Part shown: positions 8,166-15,177 of the stretch, piece after piece | Position numbering within the stretch: the first letter of the stretch is position 1 | Layout of the letters: every line of letters starts with the position of its first letter | Source of the DNA: Anaerolineales bacterium | GTDB taxonomy: Bacteria; Chloroflexota; Anaerolineae; Anaerolineales; UBA4823 | DNA length: 18,156 nt | Assembly (NCBI GenBank): GCA_016932955.1 | Contig: JAFGBV010000185.1 | Span: forward strand, 1 to 18,156 | Direction: 5' to 3' | Program-made: the position numbers and the translations under genes | The notes under the pieces: generated by a model | Seen by the model: the letters and a program-made list of their open reading frames with translations, nothing else | Told to the model about the DNA's origin: nothing | Database searches by the model: none

Positions 8166-9419
8166 TTGGCCCGGGGTCCCTTCCTCAACGCCAAACGCCT
8201 GCGCGATTACCCCCGCCTGTTCCTCATCAGCAGTTGGGCGATCATCTTGCTTAACATCCTCCTGCGCGATGGCTGGATCGGCGGCCTCACCGGCATCATG
8301 ATGTTTGGCGACTTTATCTCCTATTACGCCGGTGGGGTGCTCTTCCGCATGGATATCGCCCACCTCTATGATCCAATGGTGCAGACGGAGATACAACTGG
8401 GGCTGGTGGCGCCCAGCCAGCCGCCAGGATTTGCCCCTTTCATCAGCACGCCCTATGTCGCCATGGCCTACGGCGCGCTGACCGGACTGCCGCTGCCGTG
8501 GGCGCTGGGATTGTGGGCGGCCTTCAGCGTGATCTGCGCCGGGGGGGCGGTGGTGCTGCTCCAGCGCTTCCTCATCCCAGAATGGCTGAAGAAGGCTGGC
8601 CTTAGCCCGGGGCAGATGGGGATGATCTTGGCCTCTTGTTTTGCCCTGGTGATCGGCTTCCAGGCCGGGCAGAACCATACCCTCACCCTCCTGCTGGTCA
8701 GCGCCATCGTACTCGCCACGCAGCGCGAGAAATGGCTCCTGGCGGGCGTGCTGGCGGGGCTGCTCGCTTACAAGCCGCAGTTCGCCCTCGGCTTCCTCAT
8801 CATCTGGCTCATCTGGCGGCAGTGGAAGGCGCTGCTGGGGTTTGGATTGGTCGCCGGCGCATGGGCAGGGCTTTCCCTCCTTATCCACGGCATCGAGCCT
8901 TACCGGCACTACCTGGCGTTCAGCGAGCTGCTGCTGATGCTGCCCTATGCCAAAGATAGCTTCCCCATCGCCATCATGGCCACGCCCTATGCCCTGCTCG
9001 CCACCCTGATTCCGCCGCGCTTTGCCCCCGCCCTGCAAGCAGCCTTCTCCGGCCTGGGGGTCGCCCTGGCGTTGGGGCTGGGCATCGTCGCCTGGCGGCA
9101 CCGCCGCTTGCCCGTAGCCCAGCGAAATGCGGCCCTGGCCCTGGCAATCTTCTTCCCCCTGCTCATCATGCCCCACACCCTCGTCTACGACCTGCTCATC
9201 CTCATCCCGGCTCTCTTCCTGCTGGCTGAGGATGCAGAAAGGGGCCGGCGTCTGCTCCTCCCGGCTGCCCTCGCCTATGCAGGGACGCTCTTCCTGCCGC
9301 TGGTCGGCTTTGCCCTCCGCCTCGCCCTCACCGGCCTCATCCCCACCCTGCTCTTCCTCAGCCAGGTCAGGCGCCTCTGGAAACGGCCTGAGAGCGAAAC
9401 GGAGGTTTCAGTGCCATGA
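8166..9419 (+). CDS. GT87-like (DUF2029) membrane glycosyltransferase
   Basis: A 417-residue polytopic membrane protein with about ten hydrophobic segments. The first periplasmic-type loop carries 'GDFISYYAGGVLF' and 'DIAHLYDP', the acidic-loop arrangement of the GT-C/GT87 (DUF2029) family. That family transfers mannose or related sugars from polyprenyl-phosphate donors to lipid-linked or envelope glycans. The start is a TTG five bases after the kinase stop, with only GGAA as a weak Shine-Dalgarno at 8-base spacing. No better start exists upstream in frame, so coupling to the kinase gene is likely. Its stop overlaps the Nudix ATG (ATGA). The family assignment rests on loop motifs and overall shape; acceptor and donor are unknown. 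Confidence 0.7.
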   Translation: MARGPFLNAKRLRDYPRLFLISSWAIILLNILLRDGWIGGLTGIMMFGDFISYYAGGVLFRMDIAHLYDPMVQTEIQLGLVAPSQPPGFAPFISTPYVAMAYGALTGLPLPWALGLWAAFSVICAGGAVVLLQRFLIPEWLKKAGLSPGQMGMILASCFALVIGFQAGQNHTLTLLLVSAIVLATQREKWLLAGVLAGLLAYKPQFALGFLIIWLIWRQWKALLGFGLVAGAWAGLSLLIHGIEPYRHYLAFSELLLMLPYAKDSFPIAIMATPYALLATLIPPRFAPALQAAFSGLGVALALGLGIVAWRHRRLPVAQRNAALALAIFFPLLIMPHTLVYDLLILIPALFLLAEDAERGRRLLLPAALAYAGTLFLPLVGFALRLALTGLIPTLLFLSQVRRLWKRPESETEVSVP

Positions 9420-9997
9420 GCGTGCTAAAAGTGTATGCCGATTACGATTGGAAAGCCGCCGGCATCGATCAGCGCTTCCGCTACTGCCCGCACTGCGCCA
9501 GGGAATTGCAGGTGGCAGAGGTGGCGCAGCGGCAGAGGGCGACCTGCCCCGCCTGCGGGTATGTTCATTACCGCAACCCCGCCCCCGCGGTGGGTGTGCT
9601 GCTGGTGGATCACGGTCGCGTCTTCCTCGGCCAGCGCGCCTATAACCCAGGGGCGGGGCTGTGGGCGCTGCTCAGCGGGTACGTGGAATACGACGAGGAT
9701 TTTCTCAGCGCCGCCCGCCGCGAAGTGCGCGAAGAGACCGACCTGGAGGTGGAGTTGCACGCCATCGTCAACGTCGAATCAGCCTTTCTCTCCCCCACCC
9801 TCCATTTCCTCGCCGTGTACCTGCTGGCAAGCCCCACCGGCGGCGTGCTGGCGCTGAGCGACGAGCTGACTGCCTGCGGGTGGTTCCCCCTCACCGGCCC
9901 CCTGCCCTCGATGGCCTTCCGCCAGGATGTCGACCTCATCGCCGCCTTTGCCAGCGGCGACCTGCCCTCCATCCCGCTGGAATCGGCAGCGATATAG
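9416..9997 (+). CDS. Zinc-ribbon Nudix hydrolase
   Basis: A 193-residue protein. An N-terminal zinc ribbon uses CPHC (C24, C27) and CPAC (C44, C47), as in NADH pyrophosphatase relatives. A Nudix fold follows, with the box starting at G88 and containing E94 and REVREETDL (102-110). The metal-binding glutamates are kept, but the usual Gly near the end of the box is Asp109. Nudix enzymes cleave nucleoside diphosphates linked to another moiety; the substrate here (NAD(H)-type, ADP-sugar or ADP-ribose) is unknown. The ATG overlaps the stop of the upstream glycosyltransferase by four bases and has GGAGG ten bases before it. A nucleotide-sugar role would fit that neighbour but is an inference. A decayed copy of its 3' end lies at 11468-11588. 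Confidence 0.88.
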   Translation: MSVLKVYADYDWKAAGIDQRFRYCPHCARELQVAEVAQRQRATCPACGYVHYRNPAPAVGVLLVDHGRVFLGQRAYNPGAGLWALLSGYVEYDEDFLSAARREVREETDLEVELHAIVNVESAFLSPTLHFLAVYLLASPTGGVLALSDELTACGWFPLTGPLPSMAFRQDVDLIAAFASGDLPSIPLESAAI

Positions 9998-10005
9998 CAT
10001 AAGCA

Positions 10006-10093
10006 ATGCTGGCGCAGCGGGCAGAAAATCGCGCGAGGTATATAGTTCGGTGTAGAATTATACAGTGAATATCCCCAGGAATCGTGCCAGCAT
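10006..10093. repeat. 10-nt inverted repeat arms flanking the start region of the uORF
   Basis: The arm at 10006-10015 (ATGCTGGCGC) is inverted at 10084-10093 (GTGCCAGCAT), giving ten pairs including one G-U across 68 bases. The enclosed AT-rich segment holds a TAGAAT-like hexamer at 10053-10058, a possible -10. This could be a structural element or chance. Confidence 0.35.
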
Positions 10094-10107
10094 CCATGGA
10101 GGCTCTC

Positions 10108-10209
10108 ATGAATTTCTTTAAAAAGCGCAAACCAACACAGCCAACCGCATCGCCTCAGCCATCCCAATTCTCAGTTGGACTGCCTCGCCAGAATGAAATA
10201 CAATTTTGA
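10108..10209 (+). CDS. 33-residue upstream ORF (leader peptide or frameshifted N-terminus)
   Basis: A short ORF begins at ATG 10108 with a strong GGAGG at 5-base spacing (10098-10102). The product starts MNFFKKRKPTQP, is Pro/Thr/Ser/Gln-rich and has no recognised domain. Its stop at 10207-10209 lies 17 bases inside the flavin-reductase-like gene, in another frame. Because the downstream ATG has no Shine-Dalgarno of its own, this ORF may deliver ribosomes by coupling. Alternatively a one-base indel has split an originally longer protein. Confidence 0.45.
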   Translation: MNFFKKRKPTQPTASPQPSQFSVGLPRQNEIQF

Positions 10210-10849
10210 TCCCCTCAACCCGCCAGAGATCATCGGTGGAGCATGGAAGAACGAGTTCTACGTTTTCCACCGGCTCTATCATCTCATCAACCATCCCAAT
10301 TTCATGTTCTACATCACCACCTACAAGGACAACGGCAAGAACAACGTCTGCCTGCATGCCTGGGGGTTTGTGGATAGCGACCCTAACCATGCGACCTATT
10401 TCATCCTCTCCCTGGACAAGAATTGGCACACCTATCACAACCTGCAACGGGAAGGCGTGTTTTGCGTCAACTACCAAACGCAAGACAACCCCAAACTGGG
10501 TCAGATCGTGCGCCACAATGCCGTTGAAGACGACGAGATCAGCGCTCCGGGGTTGACAGCAGAAAAGTGCGTTAAAATCAATGCGCCGCGCATCCACGAA
10601 TGCGGACTCCATCTCGAATGCAGGGTGATCTGGGAAAGGGGCATCCCTCAAAGCAGTAAAGTCGTTATTGCAAGCCAGGTAGAGTACGTAACCCTGGAGG
10701 AGGCTTTGCTCAATACCGACTACCGGGAGAAACTAAGAGCATTTGACACGCATCTCTGCTACACGAAGCAGATCAATCCCCTTACTGGCGAAATGAGCGC
10801 AGTGGGAGGCGAGGGGAGATTGGATCCTGCACTATTTGAGAACTGGTAG
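10193..10849 (+). CDS. Flavin reductase-like (FMN-binding split-barrel) protein
   Basis: A 218-residue soluble protein. The segment 'GVFCVNYQT' and the later 'RIHECGLHLECRV' match the FMN-binding split-barrel flavin reductase/flavoredoxin family, which binds FMN and passes electrons from NAD(P)H or other donors. A TTG at 10175 would add six residues, but ATG 10193 aligns with the expected family N-terminus (MKYNFDPLNPPE). Neither start has a Shine-Dalgarno; translation probably depends on the short ORF that overlaps it. The gene stands alone on this strand, and a DUF4256 gene follows after 37 bases. The redox partner is unknown. Confidence 0.75.
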   Translation: MKYNFDPLNPPEIIGGAWKNEFYVFHRLYHLINHPNFMFYITTYKDNGKNNVCLHAWGFVDSDPNHATYFILSLDKNWHTYHNLQREGVFCVNYQTQDNPKLGQIVRHNAVEDDEISAPGLTAEKCVKINAPRIHECGLHLECRVIWERGIPQSSKVVIASQVEYVTLEEALLNTDYREKLRAFDTHLCYTKQINPLTGEMSAVGGEGRLDPALFENW

Positions 10850-10886
10850 CAACATTCGACAGAGGTCATAGAAAAGGACGGGTAAC

Positions 10887-11453
10887 ATGAACAGCAATAA
10901 AAAAGAATTGTCACCAGAACAACGTGAAGAGCTGCTCAGCGCGTTGAAAGCCCGTTTTGAGAAAAACATAAAGCGTCATCAAGGTCTTGAATGGACTGAA
11001 GTACAGGCAAGGCTGGAAGCGAATCCCGAAAAACTGTGGTCGCTCCATGAAATGGAAAGAACTGGCGGTGAACCGGATGTTGTCGGTCATGATCAACAGA
11101 CCGGCGCATACATTTTTTATGATTGTTCCGCAGAAAGCCCCAAAGGCCGCAGAAGCATTTGTTACGACCGCCAAGCGTTGGAATCAAGGAAAGAACATAA
11201 GCCGGAAAATAACGCCATGGATATGGCGGCTGCCATGGGCATTGAGCTTTTAACCGAAGAAGAATATCGCGAGCTGCAGAAACTTGGAGAGTTCGATACG
11301 AAAACGTCGAGCTGGGTAAAGACGCCAGCTGCGATTCGAAAACTCGGCGGCGCTTTGTTTGCCGATCGCCGCTACGACCACATCTTCGTGTATCACAACG
11401 GTGCGGAGTCTTACTATGGCGCCAGGGCGTTCCGCGGCTGGCTACGGGTGTAA
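10887..11453 (+). CDS. DUF4256 family protein
   Basis: A 188-residue soluble protein rich in charged residues. It contains the strongly conserved blocks WSLHEMERTGGEPDVVG, FYDCSAESPKGRRS, MAAAMGIELLTEEEYREL and VYHNGAESYYGARAFRG, which I recognise as the DUF4256 family. No biochemical function is established for that family. The start has AAAGGA at 8-base spacing. Composition is less GC-rich than the flanking core genes and the family is common in Firmicutes, so acquisition by transfer is plausible. Fourteen bases after its stop begins a decayed Nudix fragment. Confidence 0.8.
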   Translation: MNSNKKELSPEQREELLSALKARFEKNIKRHQGLEWTEVQARLEANPEKLWSLHEMERTGGEPDVVGHDQQTGAYIFYDCSAESPKGRRSICYDRQALESRKEHKPENNAMDMAAAMGIELLTEEEYRELQKLGEFDTKTSSWVKTPAAIRKLGGALFADRRYDHIFVYHNGAESYYGARAFRGWLRV

Positions 11454-11467
11454 ACTTTGCACAGACA

Positions 11468-11588
11468 GAGCTGACTGCCGGCAGGTGGCCCCCTATCGCC
11501 AACTCTGGCTCAGATGACCTTCTGTCAGGAAACCGACCTCACCGCCGCCTTTGCCAATGGCGATCTGTCTTCTATCCCGCCGGAATGA
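11468..11588 (+). pseudogene. Decayed duplicate of the Nudix hydrolase 3' end
   Basis: The stretch aligns with the last ~125 bases of the intact Nudix gene (from GAGCTGACTGCC to GGAAT). Aligned by hand, the final 74 bases match at about 80%, almost all differences are transitions, and most go from G/C to A/T. A 2-base loss in the first half shifts the frame. The second half translates as 'QETDLTAAFANGDLSSIPPE' before a stop, mirroring 'QDVDLIAAFASGDLPSIPLE' in the intact gene. It is a non-functional remnant of either a local duplication or a second imported Nudix gene. The next gene's Shine-Dalgarno overlaps its end. Confidence 0.85.
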
Positions 11589-11598
11589 GGAGAGGACT

Positions 11599-11976
11599 TT
11601 GGTAAGCAATAGTCCAAGTGCGATCGAAGCGATATCAATTGAGCAAGGAATCGCCTTAATAGCCATTAATATTATTGGTCTTGTTTGTATCGGGTCGATC
11701 TTTTACTTGATGAGGGAAAAAACACCTGAACCCAAGGCAAAATTAATCATGTCAGCAAAGATAGGTGTGGTTTTCATCATCCTCTTTGCGGTCTTTTCTG
11801 GCGACTTGGGGATCTCCTTCTGGGTTGAATCTGGTAATTTCCAAACTGTGACGCTTGCCATACCTCTATTCATTTGCGGGAGCCCATTTGTTTTTCCCAT
11901 AGTGGTAATGGGTGCATATATCCAATTAATTTATCGAGACAAGATACAAGAATTTGTCAACGCACATAAACGATAA
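11599..11976 (+). CDS. Small three-TM membrane protein, unknown function
   Basis: A 125-residue protein with three predicted membrane segments (around residues 18-37, 50-69 and 82-105) and a basic C-terminus (YRDKIQEFVNAHKR). The TTG at 11599 is chosen because AGGAG lies 6 bases before it. The frame is open further upstream, but those codons are the tail of the decayed Nudix copy and are unlikely to be translated. I do not recognise a family. Codon use is AT-richer than that of the GC-rich flanks, as for the next two genes. Confidence 0.65.
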   Translation: MVSNSPSAIEAISIEQGIALIAINIIGLVCIGSIFYLMREKTPEPKAKLIMSAKIGVVFIILFAVFSGDLGISFWVESGNFQTVTLAIPLFICGSPFVFPIVVMGAYIQLIYRDKIQEFVNAHKR

Positions 11977-12018
11977 ACGCATTTCCGAAAACCTGTTTCA
12001 AGATTGAGGTTGAAAAGC

Positions 12019-12810
12019 ATGAAACAGAGGCAGGGCTTAATCCTTCTCCTTCTACTATTGCTCAGAATCTTCCCCTTTTCTTACATCTTCCAAGGGCAAG
12101 AGGCGATTTTAACAACCGTCCTTAAAATCTATCAGGTTGCCACATTTTTTCTGGTTGCTTTATTAATCGGATGGGAGAAAGAAAACCTTGCAGATTTCCA
12201 CATTGACCGTTTGAGCCTGATGATTATTCTGCTCTCCAGAACGGTATTGATCTGGTTTGGAGGCTCCGCCATCCTTCTCGATTGTTTCATTTACCCACTC
12301 TCGTTATTGATCGCCATTAATCTCTTTGTCCGGTTGGGAATAGGTTTTGCTCAATCCCCGATCAAAGCAGCCAACATAGCCTGGGTGTTCATCGGAATAA
12401 TTGGCGGGATCGTTTTTTTCGCAGCCCAATCACTCATATTGGCGCTCCTTGCCAACGTTGAGGTTGGAATGCTTCCCAACTTGGTTCTCCCCAACTCTGT
12501 TGGGGAATTGGTGGTGGGCTTTGTAAGGTCGCTGAGCAACGAAGGGATTGACGAAGAGCCATTATTTCGAGGCTTCTTGTGGGGATACCTGCGACGATTC
12601 GGATTGAAGGATCATTCGATATGGTGGATCCAAGGCGTACTATTTTGGCTTGTTCACTACGACAGGCTCTTTATGGGGCATGCCAGCTTCTGGTTTGGAT
12701 TACCATTCGGTCTGCTGTTTGGATTCCTGGCATGGCGCTCGCGTTCGCTCTCATCCAGCATGGCAGCACATGCCATTTACAATGCCTCTGCCACTTTACA
12801 GAGGCTATAG
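12019..12810 (+). CDS. CPBP family intramembrane metalloprotease (CAAX/Abi)
   Basis: A 263-residue protein with about seven hydrophobic segments. The three CPBP (Abi) motifs are present in order: EEPLFRG (EExxxR), FWLVHY (FxxxH) and HAIYN (HxxxN). They form the intramembrane metal/glutamate active site of CAAX prenyl endopeptidase relatives. Bacterial members are often linked to bacteriocin self-immunity or to processing of membrane peptides, but no bacteriocin-like gene is visible here. The ATG at 12019 has GAGG at 9-base spacing; a TTG five codons earlier is less likely. The stop is seven bases before the lipoprotein ATG, suggesting cotranscription. Confidence 0.85.
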   Translation: MKQRQGLILLLLLLLRIFPFSYIFQGQEAILTTVLKIYQVATFFLVALLIGWEKENLADFHIDRLSLMIILLSRTVLIWFGGSAILLDCFIYPLSLLIAINLFVRLGIGFAQSPIKAANIAWVFIGIIGGIVFFAAQSLILALLANVEVGMLPNLVLPNSVGELVVGFVRSLSNEGIDEEPLFRGFLWGYLRRFGLKDHSIWWIQGVLFWLVHYDRLFMGHASFWFGLPFGLLFGFLAWRSRSLSSSMAAHAIYNASATLQRL

Positions 12811-12817
12811 GTTCAGA

Positions 12818-14218
12818 ATGATCACGGAACGATTGACCGGTACCCTTGCCATCTTACTCACCCTCTGGGTTACAGGATGTAATCGGGTATCAGAGCTTAC
12901 AACGCCAGCTCCAACCGTTGAGCTTATAAGAACATCATCAGCTACGTCGACTGCTCAAATCCCTCCTGCGATGATGGCTTCCCCAGATCAGACCAGCGGT
13001 CTTCAAGCCAATCTTTTCGCAAATTCACAAACGCCTTCGCCAACTATCGACAATACTTTAACCCCCGTTCCTGAAACGGGAATACAAGAATTTCCATCAC
13101 CCATACCTGACCAAGGAGTTCAACAAAAGTGCGCATTGATTGAACAGGCTGACCCGAGTGGCACCAATTTAGAGGGGACACTCATACTAGGAGTAAATCC
13201 CCTCGATGAATATGGTGATATCGGGGAAGTCTACACCATGAGTATGAACAACTTGATTTTGCATCGTTGGTTCACGGCAACAAACCAAATAGATTTGTTC
13301 CCAATGGTAGGACGAATATCACCCAATTTTCAGAGATATCTATATTTTGAACCATTACCCACTGGTGAGGGAAGCCAACTACATATCGCGACGATCACTG
13401 GTCAAGAAATTCCAGTAGCTTACTGGGAGGCGACATGGGGAAGCTCTGCTGAATGGCTAGATGATCGAAGGATCATTATCTGGCCTTCCAGAACCGTTGA
13501 ACAGGACTTGGGAACAGCGGTTGTTCTTGATCCCCTTTCCGGTCAATGGCAGCAGGTCAATCCAGATTTTCCCAGCGGGATTAATAACTGGATTCCCATG
13601 GTGTCGTATAGTCCTGACTTGTCCCATGCAATTTACCTCAGCGGGAACGATTTTGTTTTGCTAGATCTTCAATCTCGACAAGATAGCTGGAGGAAAGATG
13701 GGGTTTATTTTTATCAGCCCTTGTGGTCGCCAGATGGCAGTCAGGCCGCGATGATCTTTACAGAACCTGAAGGATCACTATCCAATTTATTCCTGGTAAC
13801 TTTGGATGGACAGGAGGTACAGCTTACACGTTTCCAGGATGCCTACCCGAGTGTATCGGAAATCTATATTGAGAAGATGGCTTGGTCTCCCGACGGGCGT
13901 TACATCGCCTTTCTCGTTCTTGTCGGTAATGGTGACCAAGTAATTAAAGGGCCAACCCTCATGGTGGTTGATATAGATTCCAGGCAGGTTATGGATTATT
14001 GCATGATCGCTTCAAGATACCATACTGGCAATATTGTTTGGTCATCAGATAGTCTATGGTTGGCTGTTGCATCACCTCTTGAATACGACAAGTATCTGGA
14101 AGTTGCGCCGAAAGGGGAGAGATTTTCGCAAGGCACTTTTCTAATCAATATTGCAGATGGGCTCGCAATGCAAATAGCTGAGAATGTGATCCCATTGGGT
14201 TGGATGGTTTCGCCATAG
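12818..14218 (+). CDS. Lipoprotein with WD40-like (PD40/TolB-type) beta-propeller
   Basis: A 466-residue secreted lipoprotein. ATG 12818 is chosen although the frame is open upstream, because it gives a proper signal peptide with the lipobox LWVTGC (lipidated Cys21). Residues ~25-100 form a Thr/Pro/Ser-rich tether. The rest looks like a beta-propeller: WSPDG at W303, WSPDG at W356 and WSSDS at W408 are spaced 52-53 residues apart, the PD40 blade period. Such propellers usually mediate binding; no catalytic residues are apparent. It follows the CPBP protease by seven bases, and base composition matches that gene. Ligand and function are unknown. Confidence 0.8.
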   Translation: MITERLTGTLAILLTLWVTGCNRVSELTTPAPTVELIRTSSATSTAQIPPAMMASPDQTSGLQANLFANSQTPSPTIDNTLTPVPETGIQEFPSPIPDQGVQQKCALIEQADPSGTNLEGTLILGVNPLDEYGDIGEVYTMSMNNLILHRWFTATNQIDLFPMVGRISPNFQRYLYFEPLPTGEGSQLHIATITGQEIPVAYWEATWGSSAEWLDDRRIIIWPSRTVEQDLGTAVVLDPLSGQWQQVNPDFPSGINNWIPMVSYSPDLSHAIYLSGNDFVLLDLQSRQDSWRKDGVYFYQPLWSPDGSQAAMIFTEPEGSLSNLFLVTLDGQEVQLTRFQDAYPSVSEIYIEKMAWSPDGRYIAFLVLVGNGDQVIKGPTLMVVDIDSRQVMDYCMIASRYHTGNIVWSSDSLWLAVASPLEYDKYLEVAPKGERFSQGTFLINIADGLAMQIAENVIPLGWMVSP

Positions 14219-14342
14219 TCGAGAGCTCACACCCGCTTCACCGCTCACCTATCGTACCCAATTTACCAGGTTCGATATTCTCATACACTAGAATGAGCTT
14301 AACGAATTCCAATCCCGATAGGACTGCGGTTCGATAAAGGGA

Positions 14343-14371
14343 TTGACTTAACTACGCCAATGGCGTACAAT
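14343..14371 (+). promoter_or_regulatory. Promoter of the toxin-antitoxin cluster with operator palindrome in the spacer
   Basis: TTGACT (14343-14348) and TACAAT (14366-14371) are separated by exactly 17 bp. A perfect palindrome, TACGCCA-A-TGGCGTA (14353-14367), fills the spacer and reaches into the -10. A repressor bound there would block RNA polymerase, matching the autoregulation known for HigA-type antitoxins. Transcription would start near 14378, just before the toxin ATG. Confidence 0.75.
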
Positions 14372-14394
14372 TGAAGCTAGGATGCAATAATAGC

Positions 14395-14712
14395 ATGGTT
14401 ATTATAGAGACTTCAATATTTACTCGCCAGGTCCAAGCGTTGCTGGATGACGAGAGCTACCGGCGATTGCAGACTATCCTGGTCATCCGACCAGATGCCG
14501 GTGATCTGATCCCTGGCGGTGGAGGCTTACGGAAAATCCGTTGAGGTGCGCAAGGTCGCGGCAAGCGCGGCGGGATACGAGTGATCTATTATTGGGCCGT
14601 GCAGCAAGATCGTATCCTGGTGTTACTGATGTATCCCAAGAGCGAACAGGATAACCTTACTGCAGAACAACTCAAGGTGCTGCGCAGGATTATCGAGGAG
14701 GAATACCCATGA
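14395..14712 (+). pseudogene. HigB/RelE-type toxin gene with in-frame TGA
   Basis: The frame from ATG 14395 encodes 49 residues ending GLRKIR, hits TGA at 14542-14544, then continues in the same frame for 55 codons (GAQGRGKRGGIRVIYYW...) to a stop that overlaps the antitoxin ATG. Together they make a ~105-residue RelE/HigB-family toxin. Relatives have Trp at the TGA position (..RKxRW..GKRGG.RVIYY), so one TGG-to-TGA change explains it. Toxins of this type are ribosome-dependent mRNA endonucleases. The conserved basic core lies after the stop, so the product should be inactive unless the stop is read through. Position, promoter and operon with the antitoxin are intact. Confidence 0.8.
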
Positions 14713-15008
14713 AAGATGAATTGTTTGCTGAGCTGGTTGCCAGCGTTCGTGAAGGCGGAGCTATTCTACGCAGCGATCAGCCTGCTTCACGTTTATTTAC
14801 CATTGAAGCCCCAGAGATCAAGGAAATACGGAATGGCTTCGGTCTGACCCAGGAGCAGTTTGCCGCTCTATTAGGCATCAGTGTGCGGACATTGCGCAAT
14901 TGGGAACAAAACCGACGCGTCCCTGAAGGCCCGGCGCGCGTGCTCCTGCAAGTAGCCGCCAAGCATCCCGAAGCCGTGTTGGATGTGGTGCAGGCAAAAG
15001 CCGCGTAA
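14709..15008 (+). CDS. HigA/NadS-type XRE antitoxin
   Basis: A 99-residue protein. An N-terminal arm binds the toxin in relatives, and an XRE helix-turn-helix spans ~36-80 (IRNGFGLTQEQFAALLGIS, then VRTLRNWEQNRRVPEGPA). The ATG overlaps the stop of the toxin frame by four bases (ATGA) and has a strong AGGAGG 7 bases upstream, so it can be translated even though the toxin is interrupted. It should neutralise the cognate toxin and repress the operon through the palindrome at 14353-14367. It appears full-length. Retention without an active toxin may reflect recent decay, or use as an anti-addiction or stand-alone regulator. Confidence 0.88.
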   Translation: MKDELFAELVASVREGGAILRSDQPASRLFTIEAPEIKEIRNGFGLTQEQFAALLGISVRTLRNWEQNRRVPEGPARVLLQVAAKHPEAVLDVVQAKAA

Positions 15009-15009
15009 C

Positions 15010-15177
15010 ATACATGTAGAATCATCGAATGGCAGGGCTAAATTCTGGCTGGAACCCTTTGTGACTTTAACGGACTTTCGCGGCTTGAAACAACACGAAA
15101 TTAAAGAAATCCAGCAGATTGTGGAAGAGCAAGAGGAGGTATTCCGAGATGCCTGGCGCAAACACTTCTCTGAATGA
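15010..15177 (+). pseudogene. N-terminally truncated DUF4160 gene
   Basis: The frame reads IHVESSNGRAKFWLEP, then HEIKEIQQIVEEQEEVFRDAW. This is the C-terminal two-thirds of DUF4160 proteins, which normally begin with ~25-28 more residues ending 'PPHxHVE'. Here the sequence before IHVE is the end of the antitoxin gene, whose TAA lies right at the junction, so the N-terminus was deleted. The only in-frame ATG (14983) lies inside the antitoxin gene and has no Shine-Dalgarno. DUF4160 genes commonly pair with DUF2442 genes, as here; a toxin-antitoxin-like role has been suggested but I cannot confirm it. Confidence 0.7.

Noticed and set aside
8136..9176. Antisense open frame of ~346 codons opposite the GT87-like gene
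   Set aside because: Low-complexity Gln/Glu/Gly-rich translation, typical of the complement of a Leu/Ala-rich membrane protein.
12650..12817. Upstream extension of the lipoprotein frame into the CPBP gene
   Set aside because: It would overlap the protease gene and bury the lipobox; ATG 12818 gives a proper signal peptide.
14542..14544. TGA in the toxin read as Trp or selenocysteine
   Set aside because: All other genes use the standard code and there is no sign of a SECIS element. A point mutation from TGG is simpler.
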